From contig JACBWW010000004.1 of assembly GCA_020086605.1 (NCBI GenBank), positions 30,817,986 through 30,881,985 on the forward strand: a stretch of DNA of 64,000 nucleotides. Direction: 5' to 3'. The notes below the pieces were generated by a model. It saw only the letters and a list, made by a program, of their open reading frames with translations, was not told the origin of the DNA and searched no databases. This document shows, piece after piece, positions 24,301-34,842 of the stretch. This DNA is from Lanius collurio. Taxonomy: Eukaryota > Chordata > Aves > Passeriformes > Laniidae. The position numbers and the translations under genes are program-made. Numbering within the stretch: the stretch's first letter is position 1; the number at the start of each line of letters is the position of its first letter.

Positions 24301-25434
24301 ACTTTTCCCCCCTCTACTTGTAGAGTGTATGGTAGTGATTTTCTTATGCCTGGGGGGTGTTTATTAGGTACAGCTGTTAGAAGCTGTAAAGCTGTTAATT
24401 CTTTAAAATTCAGAAGAAATTTAGCCTTAGACATACTGTAATATACTGTGAAAATTAAGAAATTATGTTATGGATGCACAGCTGCTGTAATCATTTCTGT
24501 GAGGCACTTAACAGCTTTATCTGCTGTGTCCTGCAAAAGTCCTGTTATCCATTCCACAGTATGTCTCAAGAGTAGAGCAGAAAACAATTGATTTTGAAAT
24601 TGAAGGAAACAGCATGTAAACAGGAGATTGGGTAATAACTTTATATAGAGACTGTGTATATGTTTAGTTGGTGCTTAAGTGGATAATGTGGTGATGGACT
24701 GAAGCATTGGCATGTTGGCCTGACTCCTTGTAAACTGTCTATACCACTCAGGTTCACTTTGAATACTCCCAGGTACACTCAGATTTTTGTATTGTTATAT
24801 TTGGGGTGGGGAGAGAAAAAGTAGCAATAGATGAAGCAAAATCCTTGTAGTGTAGCCAGCTTGACAAAGTCACTGTAAAGACAGTGACCTCCTTTCCTTG
24901 GATTTGTCAGTAAGTCACGGAATAATAATAATAATTTTAATTTGACTGAATTTTTCTCCCCCTTTTTTTAGCTTAGGAGCTTGATAAAGAGAAAAGCACT
25001 CTTAAGTACTGATTTATTTATCTTACCTTTAATTACCTAATAGGGAAGGCACATTTTTCCAATTTTTGTACTATTCAGTGTAAAATTTCTGTTTTGTAAA
25101 GTATGGATAAGCACTTTGCCTCTTCTGGGTGTAGAAATAGTCAGATTGTTTTCCCCATAGACCTTCTGCAGTGATAATCTTGCAGAATCATGTAAAATCC
25201 TTTTTGGGTAATGTTGAATTTTGCTGTCCTTTCCTTCCAGTTGGTCAGGATTGCTACACAAGAATTTGGAGTCTCCAAGATGCTCGTCTGCTTAGAACCA
25301 TCCCTTCTCCTCACCCATCATCCAAAGATGCCATTCCTAGTGTGGTGTTTTCTTCAAGACTTGGGGGTAGCCGAGGAGTTCCTGGTTTACTCATGGCTGT
25401 CAAACAGGATCTCTACCACTTCTCCTATAACTGA
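12200..25434 (+). CDS. DCAF4: DDB1- and CUL4-associated factor 4, complete 13-coding-exon gene
   Basis: DCAF4 (WDR21) is a WD40-repeat substrate receptor that docks on DDB1 in CUL4-RING E3 ubiquitin ligases. Coding segments are 12200-12309, 13900-13997, 15567-15721, 16938-17020, 17672-17774, 18569-18712, 19383-19432, 20722-20801, 22387-22482, 22598-22695, 23363-23539, 24178-24292 and 25241-25434. They join in frame without a stop to give 500 codons, against about 495 in human. Recognised blocks are [20 protein letters not shown] (from residue 70), [44 protein letters not shown], and IKLWDLR (399-405). The last contains the WDxR motif used by DCAF proteins to bind DDB1. The first intron has a GC donor and the intron after coding exon 7 is U12-type; the others are GT-AG. 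The first 60 or so residues are basic, Ser/His-rich and poorly conserved. It is convergent with ZFYVE1. Confidence 0.96.
12310..13899 (+). other. DCAF4: DCAF4 intron after coding exon 1 (GC-AG)
   Basis: The donor is GCAAGT and the acceptor is TGTTTTTTTCAG. Nothing else is recognised inside. Open frames here (12829-13044 plus, 13216-13518 minus) show no family similarity. Confidence 0.75.
13900..13997 (+). CDS. DCAF4: DCAF4 coding exon 2
   Basis: Bounded by TTTTTTTCAG and GTAAGA. It encodes an acidic then Ser-rich linker ending SSTQNSVAP, equivalent to the mammalian Ser/Thr-rich segment just before the ELPGF block. One base is carried into the next exon. Confidence 0.9.
13998..15566 (+). other. 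DCAF4: DCAF4 intron after coding exon 2
   Basis: An ordinary GT-AG intron with a T18 run at 15187-15204. No mobile element or RNA gene was recognised. Confidence 0.75.
15567..15721 (+). CDS. DCAF4: DCAF4 coding exon 3
   Basis: Encodes the most diagnostic block of the family, [20 protein letters not shown], followed by an Arg/Glu-rich helix ([13 protein letters not shown]). The exon is bounded by CCTGAAG and GTATGT and ends in phase 0. Confidence 0.97.
15722..16937 (+). other. DCAF4: DCAF4 intron after coding exon 3, with a CR1 scrap
   Basis: A GT-AG intron. Apart from a short CR1 3'-end piece at about 16551-16607 nothing was recognised. Confidence 0.7.
16551..16607 (-). mobile_element. Short CR1 LINE 3'-end fragment
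   Basis: AATCACAGCATGAC, then TTGGAAAGGACCTTAAAGAT and CATCTAGTTCCAA, is the reverse complement of the CR1 3' terminus. Only about 60 bases survive. Confidence 0.75.
16938..17020 (+). CDS. DCAF4: DCAF4 coding exon 4
   Basis: Encodes [19 protein letters not shown] and the start of the SYCRLVHEL block, matching the mammalian segment ending in LGFLNVTNYC. Bounded by CTCTTACAG and GTACAA, with two bases carried over. Confidence 0.92.
17021..17671 (+). other. DCAF4: DCAF4 intron after coding exon 4
   Basis: A GT-AG intron with nothing recognised inside. The open frame running from exon 4 into it (16968-17315) is read-through without similarity. Confidence 0.75.
17672..17774 (+). CDS. DCAF4: DCAF4 coding exon 5
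   Basis: Encodes [17 protein letters not shown] and the following Ser-rich loop to NFKIIV, colinear with human LAHELRLSCMERKK. Bounded by TGCTTTTACAG and GTATGT; ends in phase 0. Confidence 0.93.
17775..18568 (+). other. DCAF4: DCAF4 intron after coding exon 5
   Basis: A GT-AG intron ending TTTTATTTTACAG. Nothing further was recognised. Confidence 0.75.
18569..18712 (+). CDS. DCAF4: DCAF4 coding exon 6
   Basis: Encodes [18 protein letters not shown] and ends [11 protein letters not shown], the conserved start of the WD40 propeller region. Phase 0 at both ends; donor GTACTA is weak but followed by no better site in frame. Confidence 0.95.
18713..19382 (+). other. DCAF4: DCAF4 intron after coding exon 6
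   Basis: A GT-AG intron; nothing else seen. The open frame 18694-18894 on the minus strand is a shadow of exon 6 and the intron. Confidence 0.75.
19383..19432 (+). CDS. DCAF4: DCAF4 coding exon 7, ending at a U12-type donor
   Basis: A 50-base exon encoding [16 protein letters not shown] plus two bases of the next codon. It follows CTCTGAAG and ends directly before ATATCCTTTT, an exact match to the AT-type U12 5' splice site. Human has the equivalent [16 protein letters not shown]. Confidence 0.93.
19433..20721 (+). other. DCAF4: U12-type (minor spliceosome) intron of DCAF4
   Basis: The donor is ATATCCTTTT (19433-19442) and the branch-site element TTCCTTAAC lies at 20701-20709, both textbook U12 signals. 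There is no polypyrimidine tract right before the acceptor, as expected for U12 introns. Two in-frame 3' ends exist. CAG at 20716-20718 gives an AT-AG intron and inserts one extra residue (SHVFKLCLMG). CAA at 20719-20721 gives an AT-AA intron and an exact-length match to human SHILLCLMG. An AT-AC end at 20712-20713 would break the frame. Confidence 0.85.
20722..20801 (+). CDS. DCAF4: DCAF4 coding exon 8
   Basis: Encodes [20 protein letters not shown] and FSSTNP, closely matching human LCLMGLAETPGCATLLPASLF. The left edge is 20722 or 20719, depending on which 3' end the upstream U12 intron uses; the right edge is CCCAG|GTAGGG. Confidence 0.9.
20802..22386 (+). other. DCAF4: DCAF4 intron after coding exon 8
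   Basis: A GT-AG intron of about 1.6 kb ending CTGTCTTCTAG. No repeat family or RNA gene was recognised. Confidence 0.75.
22387..22482 (+). CDS. DCAF4: DCAF4 coding exon 9
   Basis: Encodes [20 protein letters not shown] and ends QADNCFST, nearly identical to the mammalian protein. One base enters from exon 8 and one is carried to exon 10. The following intron is only 115 bases (22483-22597). Confidence 0.96.
22598..22695 (+). CDS. DCAF4: DCAF4 coding exon 10
   Basis: Encodes [20 protein letters not shown] and [12 protein letters not shown], a highly conserved WD-propeller strand set. Bounded by TCTTCCTTAG and GTAGGG; ends in phase 0. Confidence 0.96.
22696..23362 (+). other. DCAF4: DCAF4 intron after coding exon 10
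   Basis: A GT-AG intron with nothing else recognised; the 131-codon minus-strand frame over this area is a shadow. Confidence 0.75.
23363..23539 (+). CDS. DCAF4: DCAF4 coding exon 11
   Basis: Encodes 59 residues, including [35 protein letters not shown] and ADMAGK, a complete WD repeat. Phase 0 at both ends; acceptor GATTCTCCCAG, donor GTATGG. Confidence 0.96.
23697..24122 (-). mobile_element. CR1 LINE 3' fragment in a DCAF4 intron
   Basis: Starts ATCACAGAATGGTTTGGGTT and runs colinearly with the reverse complement of the CR1 3' region: GGGCAGGGACATCTTCCACC, TTGAACACTTTCAGGGATGG, TGTCCTATCACTACATACCC, GGCCCTCCTCTGGATGTGCT. It is the longest CR1 copy in the window and ends about 55 bases before DCAF4 coding exon 12. 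The orientation is opposite to the gene. Confidence 0.93.
24178..24292 (+). CDS. DCAF4: DCAF4 coding exon 12 (WDxR DDB1-docking motif)
   Basis: Encodes [20 protein letters not shown] and [19 protein letters not shown]402-D403-L404-R405 is the DWD/WDxR box that contacts DDB1 in this family. Bounded by TTCCACTTGCAG and GTGGGT, with one base carried over. Confidence 0.97.
24293..25240 (+). other. DCAF4: DCAF4 last intron
   Basis: A GT-AG intron ending CTTTCCTTCCAG; contains an (ATA)n-like run near 24923. Nothing else recognised. Confidence 0.75.
25241..25434 (+). CDS. DCAF4: DCAF4 last coding exon
   Basis: Encodes [20 protein letters not shown], then [18 protein letters not shown], ending LYHFSYN and TGA at 25432-25434. 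The C terminus aligns residue for residue with the human end LYCYSYS. Confidence 0.97.
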
Positions 25435-25645
25435 CATTGCATTCTCCTCAGACGTGGCCTACAAAGCTGCCAATCAGTATGGTGACTTCAGAATCTTTAC
25501 ACCAGTCACCAAGCTGTTGGGTCATTATGTGCTGCTGTTGCATCTGCTCTGCCCATCTAATTGTGAACCTCCTTCAGCAGTTCAGCAAATCTTGCTGTAT
25601 ACATCTCAGACTGCTTGTAAATAAAAGCTGAACACTGATTAACTG
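25435..25645 (+). other. DCAF4: DCAF4 3' UTR with poly(A) signal
   Basis: An AATAAA hexamer at 25620-25625 lies 186 bases after the stop codon, the right place for a short 3' UTR ending near 25640. Longer isoforms cannot be excluded. Confidence 0.65.
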
Positions 25646-27450
25646 CAGGCAAGATTCAGCCTCTCTGAAACCTAGCTGTAAGCTTGCCAAGCTGGTAACT
25701 CTGTTGTGCTAGCTGAATTTGCTGTCAGAAAGCTGCTCTAACGTAATCCTAGTTTGGTCACATAACCTCTTAACTGTGGTCACATCTGCCTCAAGTAGGC
25801 TGACCCAGCGGAGTGAAGCAGCTGCCATTGTGACGCTGAACACTGTAAGTGTTCTGGGGCTTTGTTTGGAGTAGCTTTGGTTGGGGTTCCTGCTTCAACT
25901 GCCACTGCTTCATGCTCCATGGTTGGAAGCAGTTGAAGGAACAGCTGCTGTCCTCACCCACACTGTCAGTCCTTTTTGCTGGCTCATACTAAACTTTGTC
26001 CCTTTCAGATGATGGTAGTGTGTGACTCCCCTTCCACCATCCCCTGTAAAAAGCAACAGACATGGACCAAAGCCCTTTTTCGGGTCCAGCAGCCCCTGTT
26101 TATCATAATGTTTCCATCCAAGTCCACACACCTAACATGGGAGTTTGGTTAGCAGTCTGGAAGGGCGGGCTTGCTTGTGCAGCTATAGCAGCACACAAGC
26201 CCAGTTGTACAGACCACATCTTTGGGATTTGGGATCACCTGTTCAAAGTCACACTTTCTGCATACAGAGGTACAACGGGGTCCTCAGCTGCACAGTTGTA
26301 GTACCAGCTCACAGTAACTAGATGATACCATATCTGTATTTGAGAACAATTACCATCCCATGGAGCCTCTTCACCTCCTGCCTGGTAACCAGTCTGGGAT
26401 GGGCAAGACCATTCTGCTCTCAGTTATCTGTAGGAAGCACTGACTAGATCAGGAATCTATGAGAGGGTAAAGGCCCATGAACTAGGATGGGCTTTACAGG
26501 AAAGACACACTGCACTCAAGTTTTCCAAAATTCTTATTAATGGAGTGCCAAAACCATCTTTTTATCCTGGGATCTGCTTGGAGCATTCAGATGTAGTTGT
26601 GAGATCAGAGATGCCACTTCCCCTGGGATCCTGCTAGCTCAGTGGGTGAGCGTACAAATGGGCTCTACTGCCAGCCATGCTGCACAGCACGTTAGGAGGG
26701 CTCAGTGAGTTGGCTCTGTCAGAGAACGAGGCTGGGACTCTGCATTCCAAGTGCTGTGTGCCAGCAGGCACAGGCTGCACATGCAGGCAGAGATGAGTGC
26801 TGCTGCTGTCTGCAGGTCTGGCCTTTCACAGCAGCTCCTGGAGCAGCACTCTAACCTGGGCCTGTGTCTTCTCTGGAATGGGCTGCAACAGTGCTGAGCA
26901 TCCTAGGAAGGAAGGGGCTTTTGAGTCCCACACTAAGCAATCCTTTCTGCTTTCAGAGTAAACTACCACCAGCACCCTCTTAGGCACTTTACAAAGGTTT
27001 CTAGCTATCTCATTTCTTAAAAGACATTATTACTCTTTTGCACCTAAAGCTTTTGGCCAGAGCCACCTATTTATGGAGGGATTGTACCCTGCCACCTTCA
27101 TCCTGATGGGCCATCGGCTTTGTTTAACCTCACTGCACACTGCATGTGCAGGGAAAGCTCTTACTTTTTACTCCTCTTTAACAGGAGTATTTGTAGTTTA
27201 AAAAGTGAGTTGGTAAAACTGTTCAACCAGTCACAAAATGTTTTTCCCAGAGGAGGAGAGAGTGAGCTGTAGCATGAGCACAGCACTGTTAACAGGGATG
27301 AGACACCCAGGGTCGTGGTATGAGCTCCCCAAGAGTTCATTGAGGACTTGGTGGTTCAGTCAGTTCACCCCTTTGAATCCTTGCTAGTAGCCTGAGCTCA
27401 CTGAACAGACTTCATGAGGGTGTATCTGGCTTCCAAAAGGAAGCCTCAGA

Positions 27451-27473
27451 AGTGCCTTGCAGTGCAAGGCACT
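27451..27473. repeat. Perfect 23-base inverted repeat
   Basis: Arms AGTGCCTTGCA (27451-27461) and TGCAAGGCACT (27463-27473) are exact reverse complements around a single central G. No gene or known element explains it. Confidence 0.9.
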
Positions 27474-29534
27474 GGCACTGTGCAGGGAGATCCCCTCCAC
27501 AAGCCCCATGAAAACATGAACATAACTTGTAGGGTTTTGTTTCTTTCCATTGCATTCCCCTTCCATTTTTCAAGTGATTTTGGATAAGAGGGAATTATTC
27601 AAATACAGGCATCTGGAAGGGTAGGCCCTGGTGAAAACCCTCTCTGATCTGCAGGGCTCCACACTCATTTTCCCCTGTTGTCTCACAAGGTTCAGGCCTG
27701 AGTAATGGGCTGTTCCAAGAGATTGTGTTCTCAGGAGCTCTTCATGCTCACCAGCACTCCAATGTTATGTGTGGTGACCTCCTAACCTTTCTTTGTATTT
27801 CATTTACCCATTAATCAATAGAGAAGACTACAGAGCAGGGAAACTCTCCTCTTGGGGGCAATGTCACAACCTTACAGTGTCAATATATTCTGTAAGAAAC
27901 AGCTGCTGCAAGGGTAATCAAGATGAACCCCAGAAAATACTCAAAATAGTTTCTTCCCTCTCTGACTATACATTCAAAACCCCCAAATCTTTCTTCTATC
28001 CCATTAACAGCCAACTTCTGCTTCCCCATGGGTAGACTGAGCTGTTAATTCCTTACAACTATGGTTCCACTCATACCTCTGGCGTTAGTGTTCCTCTGCA
28101 GAGCCTTCTTTCTCACACAAAACAGAGAGGGTGCTGCTCACAGCATACTCTGTGCTGCCCCTTCTTTCCACAGGACAGTGTTTATGAGACCAGGGTATCT
28201 CCTGCTTCCTAAATGGTAAGTCTTGCAGGACATTCCAATTGCCTCTACTACCTTTGATAACAAAGGGACCTAATTCCCGGTTTCTTTGCTTTTCAATTTG
28301 AGAAAATACTCTGCCATTTGTCTTGATTGGTCAATTTTTGACATTTTATGTTGCATCCACAGTGATAAATGCTCACAGCACAACTTTCAAAAGCATTTGC
28401 ATTGCCTTAGTCAATAATGCATCTGTTCAGAAAACAGAAATGTAGTTTACCCCATTTCACTGCAAAGTCCTAATATTATATCTGATAATCAACTCAGTTG
28501 CAACATACTTTATATTGATCTTCTTGCTAGTAAACATCTGTGGTTCAAACATTTTCAGGTAGTAACCTACAAAGATCATGAACGCCCTTAAAGAAGAATT
28601 AATTCCAAAATTTAAATTAGTTCAGACTCTTTTCAGTGCTCTTAACTCCAATAATTCCCATTCTGCAAGAACAGACTGTGCAACAATTATGTCCAGTTAC
28701 TGTGGGAAATACAAACTAAGAATTGTGGCAGAAAGGCATCTTACATAACTGAAGATAGTTTCTTCTCTTTGTTCCTTTTAGGCAAAACTCATAAAAGAAA
28801 ATAATTTCCTTTCTGTTGTTTCCAGGAACCAAATGCACACACATGTCCCTGCACACCCATTCACCCAACTAGTGCTTTTGCTGCCAACACTTATAATTAA
28901 GCCTGCAAAAGCTCTAAAAAAGGAGAGAGGAAGCAGGGCAAGAAGAGAGGCAATTTGGCTTCCCTGACAAACAGCAAGCAGTTTAGAGGCAGCAGCTAAA
29001 GTATATTAAATTTTCTCTTTCATTATGCAGCAACAGCAGGACCCTAAGGCAGTTGAAAAGGAACTGCAACACTCTTCCAGTCTGCTACAGTATCAAAACA
29101 CAGTATTTGTCTCAGCTTCTCAGCAAGCACTGAACTAGTGGGAAACTTCAGAAAGGCCAGCCCTGTGCTCCAAGATAGGATGCAGCATCCCTCATCCAGC
29201 AGACACCATTTCCTTGGTCCCTTTGGTTCCCTGAAGCATGGCACAGCACAGCCCACCCAGCTTTCCTCAAAGGCCAAACTGCCAGTGCCTCCCATCAATA
29301 CCACTCTCTGATAAGAGTCTGAGTCTCAGTCTCAACCCTTGCTCTGTCCTGTATCCCCTGGTGCTATCAATCATCTCTCAACCCTGATTAATAAAGCTCT
29401 TTACACATAAACCCCCTTAGGTCACAAAAGGTTCTTAGACATAACAGGTAGACAAATCTCAATTTTAACTTGAAATTTCTAAAGCAGGGAAGAGAATTGC
29501 TTCTGGGTCTTCTGCAGTGGTGTTAGTCATGACT

Positions 29535-29612
29535 GTCTGTTGCTCCCAATTAGCTGCAGTACATGGATTCATGGTCTGTTGCTCCCAATTAGCTGCAGTA
29601 CATGGATTCATG
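29535..29612. repeat. 39-bp tandem duplication, two exact copies
   Basis: The unit beginning GTCTGTTGCTCCCAATTAGC occurs at 29535-29573 and again at 29574-29612 with no mismatch, followed by a few bases of a third copy. Exact identity points to a recent duplication or a variable-number repeat. Confidence 0.95.
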
Positions 29613-30873
29613 GTCTATTCTCCTCTATTATCCTGATGAATAGTGAAACTAAGAGGTTAAAAAAATCAATTTACTAGTCATAAATTCACACTGGCATTTC
29701 TGCATTTTTGAGTTTAAGAGGGACCTATTTTAACAGACTAGAAAATTAAGTATTTGGTGTGAGAAAGGGAGAATTCAAACCCAATCATGTGCATAGTCTC
29801 AAGGTATCCCCTTACAGAAGCTGCTTTCAGAAAATTATCATCTGGCAGTGGAGAATTCATATTTGGTCCCCAAAGCTTCAGTCACTGGTGGTTGCTTGCA
29901 CACACTATATATACTACATATACTGTGAGCTGAATCCAGCAGTCAACATCAACCCAAAGTACTTTCTAGACAGGGATTCTGTGGTAAGGGCCTGGGGGTT
30001 GAGAGATGCTTGACCCAACTGTTTAAAGCACTTTACAAATCAGTTTAATGTTTCAAAAATGGAAGCGAAGGCACAAAATTGATAAACCTTTTCAGGTAAT
30101 GTGTGAAAATATAATCAAGATCACCTGCCTTTTCTTGTTGAAACAACTTCTTTCCTATCTGCAGTTCTGTTGATATCACGGTAGTTGTGAAGCATTCTGA
30201 TGCCTTCCTGACAAGTCATCATCTGCACATCACCATCATACATATGCTATTGCATCTCTCCAGTGCTGCTGAAAAATTGCCTTTTAAGCAGAAACAGAAA
30301 GATTTAACCAGCTTTTCAAAACGTGCTTCAGAATCTCCAGCCATTCTTGAAATTAGAATTTCTGTAATGCCACAATTAAAACATCTACATAAGGACTTTC
30401 ACATATACATATATCTATAAATCACTGATGTAATTTTTTTGCTTGAGTTATATCCAACAAAAAGAAAGTTAAAAAGCTGAATGCATTTTAATTTTGGCTT
30501 GAGATGACTAGCTAGCTGCCATTCTACTTTAGCTTTGTTTTTGTCACATTATATTGATTTTGAAAGCCCTCATAGCAAATTTTTTATTTATTTTGGCATT
30601 AACATGATTTCCTTGTTGATGTACCCACACTACAAATACATTTTATGACACAATATATGTGCTGCGACTGACAGAATATGTATGTCAACATTGCTTTGCC
30701 ATGAAAGAGTGCCCAACTAAAGTAGGGGATGGGGATGAGACCTAGATGACAAAAAGCAGACAGTTCTATCACTTTTCCAAATCACTCTCTGTTCTCAAAT
30801 TACTGGCAAGCAAAGACATATTTGTTGGTGCCAAATTATATTACAGCCATCAGCGATAATTAAATGCAAGGAC

Positions 30874-30920
30874 AATGCCACAATATGTGGCATTACAGTG
30901 ACTGACAATGTCAATTGACA
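30874..30920. promoter_or_regulatory. Pair of perfect palindromes, candidate regulatory element
   Basis: AATGCCACA and TGTGGCATT form 9-base arms around ATA at 30874-30894, and TGTCAATTGACA at 30909-30920 is a perfect 12-base palindrome. TGTCA/TGACA is the core bound by TALE homeodomain proteins such as MEIS and TGIF. Regulatory function is inference only. Confidence 0.3.
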
Positions 30921-32668
30921 AATGAAACATGAAAATTATGAGAGGCTGACAAAATTGAATTATATTAGTATTTACACCTATTTGGGCTGGTTATGCTGAA
31001 AGCAAAAATATGGAGAACGAAGTCTGTATAACCAGGTGGGAAAGCCAGAGTCCTGCAGTGTTAAAGCCCAGGCTCCCAAAGCAACAGGGGCATTTGTGAA
31101 TGTCTCAGCATAGACACCTGCCATAAATGCAAGGCTGATCTAACTTAATGATGGTGTTTATTTCCACAAATGAACTCTTGTAGACATCAAAAGCTAGCAA
31201 AGGTTGTCTTGTTTTCCAGAACACAACCAAAGGTCCAATTCCCAAGGGACACAGACAGGAACATACAGGATACCTTGGCCAACTTCAGCCTGTGCAACTT
31301 CACCTGAAAGGCACTGGGCAGGAGAACAAATGAACAGAAAATCCAGTGCAGGGGGTGGAAGTGGCAGAGGGCTGGGAATGACGGACAAGGCAGTTTTTTC
31401 TTGTGCAAGTAACTCCACCTTAGAGCCTGCTCCTACCCTGACAATAGCTACATGTTGCAGCCATGCTGTTCTGCCATCTGTCCCCTGGCTGCCAGTCTCA
31501 AGTATACATTTCAGCCAAGAATGGCCTACACGGTTTGGACAGGAAGTCTAATTAAAAGTGTCCCCATCTATAAAAAACTCGCATATATCTGTTTCACAGA
31601 ACGACAGGGAAACTCACATCACCTATGTGAAGATGAATCTTCATGTTGAATTGGCATATGTACCCACAATGGAAATAAATCCAACAGAATAGAGCAGTCA
31701 ACAAGTCTAGGTATGTTTTGTGGTGCTTTGGGTAAGGAATTAAGTTTTTCATAGTGGCACACATCTTTGCACGTTGGTTAGTTCACATGATTCTTATTTT
31801 ACTCAATGTTTTCCATAGTATTTCCTAATGAGAAGAGGTGCAGATGCTGCTTGATCTGTCGTAATTTTTCTGGCAAGAGATTTACATCAGTCAACTTCAG
31901 TCTACCTCAGAACATGTTATCATGTCACATCTCACACCAATTGAATTCATTATCCTATCAAGTGTGGCAATTTTAACTGCTAAAATATTAATCTTACAGT
32001 GAACTTCAGTTGACCCAAGGGACACTTGGACATCTTGACCAATTGCAACTTCATGGTAATTTCTCTTCAGTATAACACACATAGTGATGATCTTCTAGAA
32101 ATTTCCTGAAAAACAGCCTCCTTCTCTCTTTGCCCTTGTCAATACAGAAGACTTTTTCACACAGGAGCTGTATTAGTGTTGGACTTGTCTCATACTGCCA
32201 TTATGGGACAGCACTGTTTGTGCTTTTGCATAGCTCCAGAAATGCTGCTGGTAACATTTGACAGGTTTTCAAAAAACTCACTCTTGTTAGATGCTACCCA
32301 TAACACAAAGCATCTCTCCTAATAGCTCAAAAATAGAATTCTCACAGGTTTCTACTGACAGTCCCAGCCCAAGCACAACATGCTCCCATGTTGCTTTAGG
32401 GTTTTTTTCCCCCAGGATTTCCATTTCCTTCATTTAAATTTTCTGTGGAGCTTTCTGTCCACAGACATCTTCTAGAGCTCTTTTGTTTATTGAATCCTAA
32501 TGCATTAACACTGAATAGCATTGGACTTTGCTAACATCTGTCCCCTTTAAATAGCTAAGCCATTTAATAACCCTATTCTATACTGTGTACTCACAGCACC
32601 AAATAGTATCAAAAAAAATAAAACCTATTCTGTACAGGAAACAGCAGGGAACTTAAGCCTTAGATCTT

Positions 32669-34842
32669 TTTATTTTTCATTTTGAAAAACAAAGATCCCA
32701 AATACACCTCTCAGCATTCTCCAGAAGGGGTAACAGCAAGTCTCCTGCAGTTTAAGCACCTCATAAGACTTTACTTTGTAGAGAAACATCACAGAAGATT
32801 CAGCTCCAGGATAATCAATAAGAATGGACTCTGATACTGACAGGTTGCTAAGTTACTAAGACCACATATATATTAAAAATGTTTAGACAACATTTTCCTT
32901 TTGATTGAGTAATAGTTCTTGCTTTGACAAGAAAAAAAAAAACAGACAAGTTGTTGAAACAGATGCCAAAGTTTTATACAAGGAATGTCATGGCTGCTTT
33001 CTCTTTGTGCATTAACATGGTAGTAAAGCTACATGCATAAACAGCACACAGGGCACAGCCTACAAACCAAGAACACATTGCTCACCCATTAAAAAAATAA
33101 AGAATACTTTGAAGCACAGAATTATGCTAAATGTACAGAATGTCTTTTAAGAGAGGATTTCTACCTACTCATGCCCTTACTTGGACAACTGTCAGTTTAT
33201 GGCAGACTTTTGCTTACAAAAACATAAGACAATCCGCAGTAAACTTGGCCAGTACTGAAGGTGTCCTGGAACATCTTCTAAGTCTACTTCCTGGTGTAGA
33301 CTGGATGTAGCTGTGAAGGGACAATCACTTTGTGAGCGTGTTCTTTCAGAGACAAAGTGAGAACCGCTTGTTACAAGGAAAGTCAGTACACTTGTTCAGA
33401 AGATAAAGTTCTTTATAGCAGTTAATTTAATAATACAGTCTTAAAACAGGGTGCTGGGCACTCATCTACACAAGAGCACATTTAAGAAGCTGGGAAAAAA
33501 ATACCACAGTTCCAGGACATTGCATTAAACTCCAGCCACTCCATGAGGAGGCAACTCTCATGGGGTGAAAGAATTCTTGTCTATGTAAGCCAAGAAGGGA
33601 GAATTTTAGGCAGTTTAATCCACAATGGTCTCTTACTTCTTTTAAGTGGAACCACAAATCCACAGTACATGACAATATAAGTTAGGTTAAGTGGTGCTTT
33701 TCATAATAAAATCAGTGAATTCATTGCAGTCCTTTCATAAAAGTATGAAGTCCAGTGAGTGCCAGTTGCTAGAAGCAAAGAAGAAAGGTTCCCATTTTCC
33801 AGGTTGATTTATAAGTTCATATTATTAGAAGAAAGTAAGTCAAATCTGTGCAGTTTCTATGCAACCATATCTGAGAACACAGAGGCTTCAGAGACTACAG
33901 GATCACTTAAAAAGTGGGGGAAAAGTAAAGTCATCACAACCAAACAACTCAAACTTCATATATCAGAATTGCCTACAAAACTTGTTCTCTTGTTCTGCTC
34001 TGGACAAAACTTTTAACTGCAATGATCTTGCAGAGAAACTTGAAGAAAACCTGAGTACATGAAAACATTGTCAGGGAGAGCAAGACCCTGCTACCTTTTA
34101 ATCTGGTATTGAAGTTGAAATGGCAAAATCAGAATGCTTTGCCTCGTGCCATAGGATTTGCTTTACCTTTCAGAGCTCTACTGGTCTCTGACAGAGAGTC
34201 TGTATTAACTTGATACCTCTTGCACTGCAAGACCATTGCTCATATCACAGTTCAAACAAACTTGCTAATTAAACTGGGTTTAATCTTCCATGGCCAGAAG
34301 GGCAGCACCTCCAGATGCAGAGTTGGTTGAATTACCAGGTGTAATTCATATATCAACATTAGAGATTCCTGGCAGCACAGAGTCCAAACCTTCCTCACAG
34401 GACATCACGATCAGTAAGACATTCCAAAAGAAGAATTAGAAGGCCATAATTCTGATCCAATACAGTAAGGAACAACACCATCCATCATTTGAACTAGGAA
34501 TACTCAAAGCTTCATTATTCAACCATATTCTTAATATACTAAGTTATACATAGTTGAGATATATATATATATATATATTTTATTTTTTTTTACTGGAATA
34601 AAATACACTGGATTTTGGTTTGCTCATTTACAAGGGAGCTCCCTCCCTTTCCCAGTTAATTTGAAATTAAAACCTAGAGGCTGAATGTAAGCTCATTCCC
34701 AGCGTTCCAAGATGGATATAACACGAGAGGAGGCCAGAAACTGGAAACATGCACTCTGGCTGCAACAGGTTAGAAGGTGAATATTTTCATTTGTAACCCT
34801 GAGAACATAAGGAATTGCAAAGATCGTGAGAGCAGCCTGGGG
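32669..34842 (-). other. ZFYVE1: ZFYVE1 3' UTR region, end uncertain
   Basis: Minus-strand AATAAA hexamers after the stop lie at 34579-34584 (beside an AT microsatellite), 32669-32674 and, further on, 32486-32491. Which one ends the transcript cannot be told from sequence. The 0.9-2 kb 3' UTRs usual for this gene favour a distal site. Plus-strand open frames here are shadows. Confidence 0.4.
34559..34578. repeat. (AT)10 microsatellite
   Basis: Ten uninterrupted AT units followed by a T-rich run, within the probable ZFYVE1 3' UTR. Confidence 0.95.

Larger units (their letters stand above)
25646..32668. other. Convergent intergenic region between DCAF4 and ZFYVE1
   Basis: No exon or RNA gene could be supported. 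Features inside are a 23-base palindrome at 27451-27473, a 39-bp tandem duplication at 29535-29612 and two palindromes at 30874-30920. The far right end may belong to a long ZFYVE1 3' UTR. Confidence 0.6.

Noticed and set aside
26635..26646. TAGCTCAGTGGG, an A-box-like sequence suggesting a tRNA gene
   Set aside because: No B box (GGTTCRANNCC) or cloverleaf pairing follows, so it is a chance match.
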